Shown piece by piece: positions 13,580-18,620 of a DNA stretch of 18,620 nucleotides. This DNA is from Dehalococcoidia bacterium (GTDB lineage: Bacteria > Chloroflexota > Dehalococcoidia > GIF9 > AB-539-J10). The number at the start of each line of letters is the position of its first letter. Within the stretch, counting starts at the first letter, position 1. Under the pieces are notes generated by a model that did no database searches, had not been told where the DNA came from, and saw nothing but the letters and a program-made list of their open reading frames with translations. The DNA lies in the NCBI GenBank assembly GCA_023229725.1, contig JALNYR010000016.1, positions 1 to 18,620 of the forward strand, in the 5' to 3' direction. The position numbers and the translations under genes were made by a program.

Positions 13580-14428
13580 ATGGACAGGAACAGACTGGTT
13601 GAGATTCTGAACGGGGATATCGAGAGTGAACATGGTGCAATCATCCAGTACCTCACCCACGCGTATGCGATGGGCGAGGGAGAAGTGGCCTGCGAGATTG
13701 AGGGCATCGCGCGTGAGGAGATGCGGCACCTGGACTGGCTGGCGGAAGTGGTGCTGAGTCTGGGCGGGACGCCCAGCGTGGTGCGCGGCTCCATGCGCAT
13801 GGGAGGCAAGACGGTTGCCGACTGGATGAGGAACAATGCTCTGCTGGAGGAAGATGCCATCGGGCCGTACCGCGAGCAGATCGCCGGCGTCGATGACCCC
13901 AAGGTCAAGCGACTCCTGGCGCGCATCCTTTCGGACGAAGAATCGCACCACGGTGTTTTCCAGCACCTCGCGGAGAAGGTTGCCCGGGAAGGCATGGCCG
14001 ACGTGCGAGGTACGAGGGACGACCGGACGGTGCGGCTGCTGAACTGGGGCATCGACCATGAATACACCGTCATCTTGCAGTACCTGTTCCATTCGTACAT
14101 GGCAACTGATGCGGAAGTGAAGACGCAGCTTCAGGACCAGGCTGTCAACGAGATGCAGCACCTCGGCTGGTTGGCGGAGCAGCTTGTCAGCATCAGCGGC
14201 GCCCCGCGCATCGAGCACTCGAGGGTTGACCAATCGCGCGAGATGCAGCAGATGCTTGATGCCGACATCTCAATCGAGAACGTGGTTGCCCGGAAGTACG
14301 ACGAGGCTGCGAGAGAACTGGGAGACGAGAAGACTGTTGCACTTCTGAGCCGCATCCGGGACCAGGAGATCTACCACGCTGAGGTGTTTCAGGATCTGCT
14401 GGACGAATTGAAGAAGGGCAGGCCGTAG
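13580..14428 (+). CDS. Tandem double-domain ferritin-like (bacterioferritin-type) protein
   Basis: A 282-residue protein made of two ferritin-like domains in one chain. Domain 1 (about 5-140) has ligands E17, E47-x-x-H50, E91 and E121-x-x-H124; domain 2 (about 150-282) has E161, E191-x-x-H194, E233 and E263-x-x-H266. The Glu-to-Glu spacing is 30 residues in all four helix pairs, and the domains are offset by 142-144 residues, so the gene is an internal duplication with both diiron sites kept. Single-domain relatives form dimers; this may be a covalent dimer. A likely role is iron handling or peroxide reduction. ATG 13580 is chosen for GGAGGAG at 13568-13574; an upstream start at 13553 adds nine odd residues. 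There is no rubredoxin domain. Confidence 0.88.
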   Translation: MDRNRLVEILNGDIESEHGAIIQYLTHAYAMGEGEVACEIEGIAREEMRHLDWLAEVVLSLGGTPSVVRGSMRMGGKTVADWMRNNALLEEDAIGPYREQIAGVDDPKVKRLLARILSDEESHHGVFQHLAEKVAREGMADVRGTRDDRTVRLLNWGIDHEYTVILQYLFHSYMATDAEVKTQLQDQAVNEMQHLGWLAEQLVSISGAPRIEHSRVDQSREMQQMLDADISIENVVARKYDEAARELGDEKTVALLSRIRDQEIYHAEVFQDLLDELKKGRP

Positions 14429-14469
14429 CCTGTGGCGCGTCCCCCCGGCCCATGAGGTAGACTACAGTC

Positions 14470-14955
14470 GTGGCAATACGCAAGATTCGTACGCTGCCGG
14501 ATCCCGTGCTCCGGGAGCCGGCCAGGAAGGTGCCGCTCATCGACTCGGCGGTGCTCAAACTCATCGACGACATGATAGACACGATGCGCGCCTCCGAGGG
14601 CGCGGGACTTGCCGCACCGCAGGTCGGCGTTTCGCTGCGGGTTGTGGTCATCGAGGTGCCGGGGGAGGATGCCCTCGCCCTCATTAATCCTGAGATTGTG
14701 AAGAAGAAGGGTGAGAGAGTCATCGAAGAGGGATGCCTCTCGGTTCCGGGTTATCGGGGTGAGGTGAAGCGCGCTGTTACCGTGAAGGTCAAGGCGCGCG
14801 ACCGGGACGGACATGAAATCAGAGTAACGGCCACTGATGATCTCCTTGCGCAAGCGCTCGAGCATGAGCTTGACCACCTCGACGGGCGTCTGTACGTCGA
14901 TCTCGTGGAATCACCAGAGAGCCTCTGGCGAATAGACGGCCAGACAGCAGAATAG
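14470..14955 (+). CDS. def: Peptide deformylase
   Basis: Removes the formyl group from the N-terminal Met of new proteins at the ribosome exit. The 161-residue product has all three active-site motifs: GAGLAAPQ at 44-51, EGCLS at 87-91 (metal ligand C89) and HELDH at 132-136 (two His ligands and the catalytic Glu). The N-terminus (IRTLPDPVLREPARKV) is typical. The start is GTG at 14470, with a modest GAGGT upstream at about 14455. It follows the double ferritin gene by 41 bases. In many bacteria def lies next to priA and fmt; here priA is far upstream and no fmt follows. The gene ends inside a strong hairpin and faces the surface-protein gene on the other strand. Confidence 0.96.
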   Translation: MAIRKIRTLPDPVLREPARKVPLIDSAVLKLIDDMIDTMRASEGAGLAAPQVGVSLRVVVIEVPGEDALALINPEIVKKKGERVIEEGCLSVPGYRGEVKRAVTVKVKARDRDGHEIRVTATDDLLAQALEHELDHLDGRLYVDLVESPESLWRIDGQTAE

Positions 14956-14976
14956 CCGGCCCGGGGCCGGCTATTC
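14950..14976. terminator. Convergent-gene hairpin overlapping the def stop codon
   Basis: GAATAGCCGGCC (14950-14961) and GGCCGGCTATTC (14965-14976) form a perfect 12-bp stem with a CGG loop. The def stop codon TAG (14953-14955) lies within the left arm. It stands between def and the convergent surface-protein gene (stop at 15002), so it can serve both strands. Neither side has a long T run; the AT base of the stem gives only short ones. Confidence 0.65.
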
Positions 14977-15001
14977 CAGAGTCATCCGCTTCAGTTCAGG
15001 T

Positions 15002-18000
15002 CTACTGAGACGCCTTTCGCCTGCGTCGTTGTCCGAGAGCCAATAGAGCGAACGGCGCAGCCAGGACCACCATCAGCAGGAACACCAGCACCCAGTTGAC
15101 CACTCGAGTGGTGGTGAACGTGCCCTCAAGTCCGGCGACCTGGACGCGATAGTCTCCTCCCGACACGTTCGAGACGACGAACTTCACCTGCCTTGCCTCT
15201 CCACCCGCAAGGGACACGTCCTGTGTGCCCACCGGCTCACCGTTCAGAAGGAGCTCGGCGGTGTAGGTGCCCGACTCATCGCCAACGTTGGAGATGGTGG
15301 CGGTGACCGTCACGGAACTCCCTGTCCGAGTCACGAAGGTGAGCGGCCCCCACAGGGTCTCGACGGCCGGCTCAAGCAGCAGGTCGCTGCCCACGTAACT
15401 GGCCGGGAGAGAACCCGATGGCGCGGCAGGCATGGACGCGGTTGTCGGGGCGTCTTCGACGGTCTCGCCGGTCGTTGCCAGCACGACGAACTTGCTGAAG
15501 TGCATCACGTCAGCGGTGGCCGTGCCAACGCCGGCGACCTGGCCCGTGGACTGCGGCTGGATTATCCACTCGTTGTTGTCGGAATCCCAGACCGCGATGC
15601 CGACGGAGACCGTGTTCTCAGGCAGGCTGTCGGGGTCGTAGTCGAGCAGCATGCCGACGGGTCGGTCGAAGATGACCGAGTCGACGACCAGCCCCGTGTA
15701 CGTGTAGCCGAGGAAGTCGTACACCTCGGTCACGCCTACCGTGCCCTCAGGGAGGGCAGGAGTGGACGTCGATTCAGTCATGCGTACCCACCGAGGCGGG
15801 CCGCCGTTGAGTTCCCCGTCCCTCACGTATGTGACGCGGGTGCCAATCGACAGCTCGAGGAAGTTCTCCCCAGGGATGTCCTCGGGCTCGTAGTTGGCAA
15901 TGCAGTTCCCGCCGTCGCACGTCACGTAGACACGGGTGACCTCACCCATCATGTCGACGTCGAAGAAGCAGATGGGGTCGGCCGGCTCCCACGTACCGCC
16001 GCCTCCGCTGGAGGTTCGGGTTCTCACGACGATGGTTCGAGTCGTCGTGTCGGAGCAGCCGTGGTCCGTGGTGACGGTTAGTGACACGGTGTACGTACCC
16101 GCGGAGCCGTACAAGCGCTCGAACGCTGCGGGCGCCGATGCATCGGTGCGCTCAATGGCAGGGTCGCCGTCGAGGTTCCATTCCCAGAGCACGATGGTTC
16201 CCCCCGCCGCTATGGTCGAGTTGTCATCGACCTCCACGGTAAGGGTTGCATCGCCCGAGTTCGGAGTGACGGTGAAGGAAGCCGTTGGCGACGGATAGAC
16301 GGTCACCGTGCCGACAGCAGGTTCGGACACGCATGGTCCGGTGCACATCACCATGTACTGATACTGGCCGGGTACGTTCGTGTTCACGTTCGAGTAGTCC
16401 ACGTCAAGCGACGCGACGCCGTTCTCGTCGTAGCAGACAGCGCCATGGTCGATGAACAGGGCGTCGTTGAGGACAGTGCCCTGGCACACGCCGAAGTCAG
16501 GCGCCGTGGGATCGCAAGGTACAAAGATGGTGATGGTCATACTGTCGGTGTCGCTGCACCCGTGAGAGTCGCTAACGACCACGGTGTAGGTAGTCGTGGT
16601 GTTCGGGGCCGCGAGCGGGTTGGCGACTGAGGGGTCGCTCAGTCCGCTCGTGGGTGTCCACGAGTACTCGTACGCAGGCGGAATGGCATAGGGCGTGCCG
16701 CCGGACGCTGTCGGGATGCCTCCGATGTGCAACGAGTCTCCGGCCGCAATGGTGTGGTCGGAGCCTGCATCGGCGGTCGGCAACGGGTAGACGGTCACTG
16801 TGCCGACTGCGGGCTCGGTATCGCATTCTGTCATGCACGTCACCGTGTACTCGTACGTTCCCGGTATCAATGTGTTCACGTTCACGTAGTTCAGCCCGAA
16901 CGACGGAACGCCGTCTGCATCGTAGCAGACAGCGCCGTTGTCGATGAACAAGTCGTCGTCGAGTTCAGTACCCAGGCACACTCCGAAGTCAGGTGCCACC
17001 GGCTCACAACGGTCAAGGATGGTGACTGTCGCCTTGGCGGCATCCTTGCAGTTTGTTGAGCACGTGACGATGACGGTGAACTCGTATTCGCCCGGCAGCA
17101 TGGTGTCGGGGAGGGTATACGTTGGGTCGTTGCCGACAGTGCCCACGTCCGACTGGCGCCACTCGTATGTGTCAATGGTGCAGTCGCTCACCGTTGCCGC
17201 AGTCAGGGTGATGGGCAGCTCGTCCACGAATACTACCCAGCTGGCCGCTGACGTCTCAATGGAGACGGTCGGCGAAGGACTGACAGTAACGTAGTTCTCC
17301 TTGGTCTCAACGTCCGTGCCACCCAGGTCTTCGGTGACGGTGAGCTTGACGGTATAGGTGCCAGGCTCCGCGTAGACCCACTCGAAAGTGGCCTTGACGC
17401 CGAACTGGAACTCATCCGGGGTGCCGTCGTCGTCTCGGTCCCACGTCCAGAGGAGCACGTCTCCGCTGAAAGGCGTCCACGTGAGTTCAATTGTTCCGTC
17501 GTTGTCGAAGTCCCACTCCCACCGAATGAGGCTACCGGCCGGGGATGGGGACGACAGGTCGGTGAACAGAACTCTCACGCCTGCGCAGACCTGTACCCCT
17601 TCGGGCGCGGCGGGCGCGCTCGGGGACACCTCGTCGCCGAGCAGGCGGATTGTCGACGCTGCAGGAAGCGGGATCAGTTCCTGCAGTGGCAGTTGGTCCG
17701 CCGGTGTGCGTGGCTGTCCCGATGCTGAGGATGACGATGCAACTATCTGCGAAGCAGCGGGGAACGACAGTGCGTAGGAAGATGGAGTTGACTCCACCCA
17801 CTCGTAGACCTCCGCGCAGAAGTCTGCGTTGGGCACAGGGCCGGTGTTGGTGATGGAGCACTCGTAGTTCCCGCCCGATTCAACAGTGAGGTTGCCGTCG
17901 GCGTCACAGTTGCCGGTCCAGTCCGAGGGTTCGTAGCCAGGCAGGCTGCTTTCGCTGACGGTGTATTCGCCGGCCGGGACCTTGATGGCGGTTTCCCAGG

Positions 18001-18620
18001 CGACGTCCTGACCGTCGATCTGGGTCAGTCCGTTGATGTAGGGCTGGAAGTCGCCGGCGACGGCCGTGCCGCCTTCGCCGTTCACGACGGTCTTGTGGAG
18101 GGTGATGGTGGCCCGGCAGTCGTTGACGGTGATGTAGAGCTCCTTGATCTCGTCGTCGCTGCCGCAGTCGTTAGAGACGGTGAGCGTGACGGTGTAGGTG
18201 CCGGCCGCGGAGTAGGCGTGGACGGGATTCTGGTCGGTGGAATCGGTGGAGTCGTCGCCGAAGTCCCAGCTCCAGGAGGTCGGCGAGCCGGAGGAGAGGT
18301 CGGAGAACGTCACGTCGTAGCCGACGCAGACGGAGGTGTCGTCAGCCTTGAAGTCAGCGGTGGGCGTCTCGGAGACGGTGATGTAGACGGTCTTGATCTC
18401 GTCGTCGCTGCCGCAGTCGTTAGAGACGGTGAGCGTGACGGTGTAGGTGCCGGCCGCGGAGTAGGCGTGGACGGGATTCTGGTCGGTGGAATCGGTGGAG
18501 TCGTCGCCGAAGTCCCAGCTCCAGGAGGTCGGCGAGCCGGAGGAGAGGTCGGAGAACGTCACGTCGTAGCCGACGCAGACGGAGGTGTCGTCAGCCTTGA
18601 AGTCAGCGGTGGGCGTCTCG
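15002..18620 (-). CDS. Large PKD-repeat surface protein with C-terminal membrane anchor (N-terminus outside window)
   Basis: The C-terminal 1,200 or so residues of a secreted, membrane-anchored protein; the frame is open to the right edge. From N to C: two nearly identical PKD domains (WSWDFGDDS, YTVTLTVSN); a prealbumin-like/SpaA-type domain (about 18119-17840, TLHKTVVNGEGG...GEYTVSESSLPGYE); a PKD domain interrupted by an insertion with two DxDxDG loops; a Cys-containing Ig-like stretch; two diverged DFGVC modules flanking a PKD-like segment; a further PKD domain (LWEWNLDGD); a Gly-rich hinge (SSGGGG); a ZU5-like domain ending MHFSKFVVLA; a CARDB-like domain (ATISNVGDESGTYTAELLLNG); one transmembrane helix (about 15032-15101) and the tail GQRRRRKASQ. 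There is no LPxTG. Likely cell-surface structure or adhesion; ligand unknown. It is convergent with def. Confidence 0.88.
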   Translation of the reverse strand, partial: ETPTADFKADDTSVCVGYDVTFSDLSSGSPTSWSWDFGDDSTDSTDQNPVHAYSAAGTYTVTLTVSNDCGSDDEIKTVYITVSETPTADFKADDTSVCVGYDVTFSDLSSGSPTSWSWDFGDDSTDSTDQNPVHAYSAAGTYTVTLTVSNDCGSDDEIKELYITVNDCRATITLHKTVVNGEGGTAVAGDFQPYINGLTQIDGQDVAWETAIKVPAGEYTVSESSLPGYEPSDWTGNCDADGNLTVESGGNYECSITNTGPVPNADFCAEVYEWVESTPSSYALSFPAASQIVASSSSASGQPRTPADQLPLQELIPLPAASTIRLLGDEVSPSAPAAPEGVQVCAGVRVLFTDLSSPSPAGSLIRWEWDFDNDGTIELTWTPFSGDVLLWTWDRDDDGTPDEFQFGVKATFEWVYAEPGTYTVKLTVTEDLGGTDVETKENYVTVSPSPTVSIETSAASWVVFVDELPITLTAATVSDCTIDTYEWRQSDVGTVGNDPTYTLPDTMLPGEYEFTVIVTCSTNCKDAAKATVTILDRCEPVAPDFGVCLGTELDDDLFIDNGAVCYDADGVPSFGLNYVNVNTLIPGTYEYTVTCMTECDTEPAVGTVTVYPLPTADAGSDHTIAAGDSLHIGGIPTASGGTPYAIPPAYEYSWTPTSGLSDPSVANPLAAPNTTTTYTVVVSDSHGCSDTDSMTITIFVPCDPTAPDFGVCQGTVLNDALFIDHGAVCYDENGVASLDVDYSNVNTNVPGQYQYMVMCTGPCVSEPAVGTVTVYPSPTASFTVTPNSGDATLTVEVDDNSTIAAGGTIVLWEWNLDGDPAIERTDASAPAAFERLYGSAGTYTVSLTVTTDHGCSDTTTRTIVVRTRTSSGGGGTWEPADPICFFDVDMMGEVTRVYVTCDGGNCIANYEPEDIPGENFLELSIGTRVTYVRDGELNGGPPRWVRMTESTSTPALPEGTVGVTEVYDFLGYTYTGLVVDSVIFDRPVGMLLDYDPDSLPENTVSVGIAVWDSDNNEWIIQPQSTGQVAGVGTATADVMHFSKFVVLATTGETVEDAPTTASMPAAPSGSLPASYVGSDLLLEPAVETLWGPLTFVTRTGSSVTVTATISNVGDESGTYTAELLLNGEPVGTQDVSLAGGEARQVKFVVSNVSGGDYRVQVAGLEGTFTTTRVVNWVLVFLLMVVLAAPFALLALGQRRRRKASQ
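16283..17011. repeat. Diverged intragenic repeat, 492-base offset (DFGVC modules)
   Basis: The segments at about 16283-16519 and 16775-17011 encode matching modules: APDFGVC, then LFID(N/H)GAVCYD, then EPAVGTVTVYP. DNA similarity is clear but incomplete. The modules contain four to five matched Cys, suggesting disulfide-stabilised extracellular domains. They are older than the perfect PKD repeat at the right edge. Confidence 0.8.
18143..18620. repeat. Perfect tandem repeat, 249-base period (83 residues), in the PKD gene
   Basis: Bases 18143-18371 and 18392-18620 are identical over at least 229 bases; the right copy is cut by the window edge. Each unit encodes one PKD domain. The units differ only in the short boundary (ELYITVND versus TVYITVSE). 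Identity at DNA level, including synonymous sites, points to a recent duplication or gene conversion. More copies may lie beyond the window. Confidence 0.93.

Noticed and set aside
18143..18620. Direct repeats resembling an array
   Set aside because: The 249-base units are in-frame PKD domain coding sequence, with no short repeats and unique spacers as in CRISPR.

Overview
The window reads as a stretch of a high-GC bacterial chromosome from a strict or aerotolerant anaerobe. Chloroflexota (Dehalococcoidia-like) is my best guess. It rests on the large PKD/CARDB surface protein with a C-terminal membrane anchor and Arg-rich tail, the L19 sequence style, two-subunit 2-oxoacid:ferredoxin oxidoreductase genes and the superoxide reductase/rubrerythrin/flavodiiron set. 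An anaerobic deep-branching actinobacterium is not excluded. I see no transposase, integrase, tRNA, rRNA or CRISPR array.

Layout. (1) 1-3415, plus strand: the end of rplS (L19), priA, and a flavodoxin-fold iron-sulfur-flavoprotein-like gene. (2) 3416-3720: a 305-base gap with two near-consensus promoters and a possible structured RNA or leader peptide between them. (3) 3721-10489: a tightly packed plus-strand run of oxygen and peroxide defence genes: a PerR-like Fur regulator, two ferritin-like/rubrerythrin proteins, a minimal SufC-SufB pair, a flavin reductase-rubredoxin fusion (Hrb), an A-type flavodiiron protein (FprA), a superoxide reductase, an archaeal-type peroxiredoxin and a 72-residue winged-helix protein. 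(4) 10616-14428: a fused gamma-alpha plus beta 2-oxoacid:ferredoxin oxidoreductase, a small two-helix membrane protein and a double-domain ferritin-like protein. (5) 14470-14955: peptide deformylase, ending inside a strong hairpin. (6) 15002-18620, minus strand: the C-terminal 3.6 kb of a very large secreted, membrane-anchored PKD-repeat protein that runs off the right edge.

How the parts may work together (inference from known family chemistry). The 2-oxoacid oxidoreductase reduces ferredoxin. Electrons pass through Hrb/rubredoxin to the flavodiiron protein (O2 to water), to superoxide reductase (superoxide to peroxide) and to rubrerythrins (peroxide to water). The peroxiredoxin also removes peroxide, ferritin-like proteins hold iron, and SufCB rebuilds damaged Fe-S clusters. 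A PerR-like repressor at the head, with an AT-rich repeated operator overlapping its own promoter, would switch on the block under peroxide stress. priA and def are neighbours in many bacteria, so this block looks like an insertion of stress genes between two housekeeping genes.

The most unusual points are the candidate RNA/leader ahead of the regulator, the in-frame internal start that could release free rubredoxin from Hrb, the tandem-duplicated ferritin protein with both metal sites intact, the SufCB pair inside a peroxide-stress operon, and a 249-base perfect tandem repeat in the surface-protein gene.
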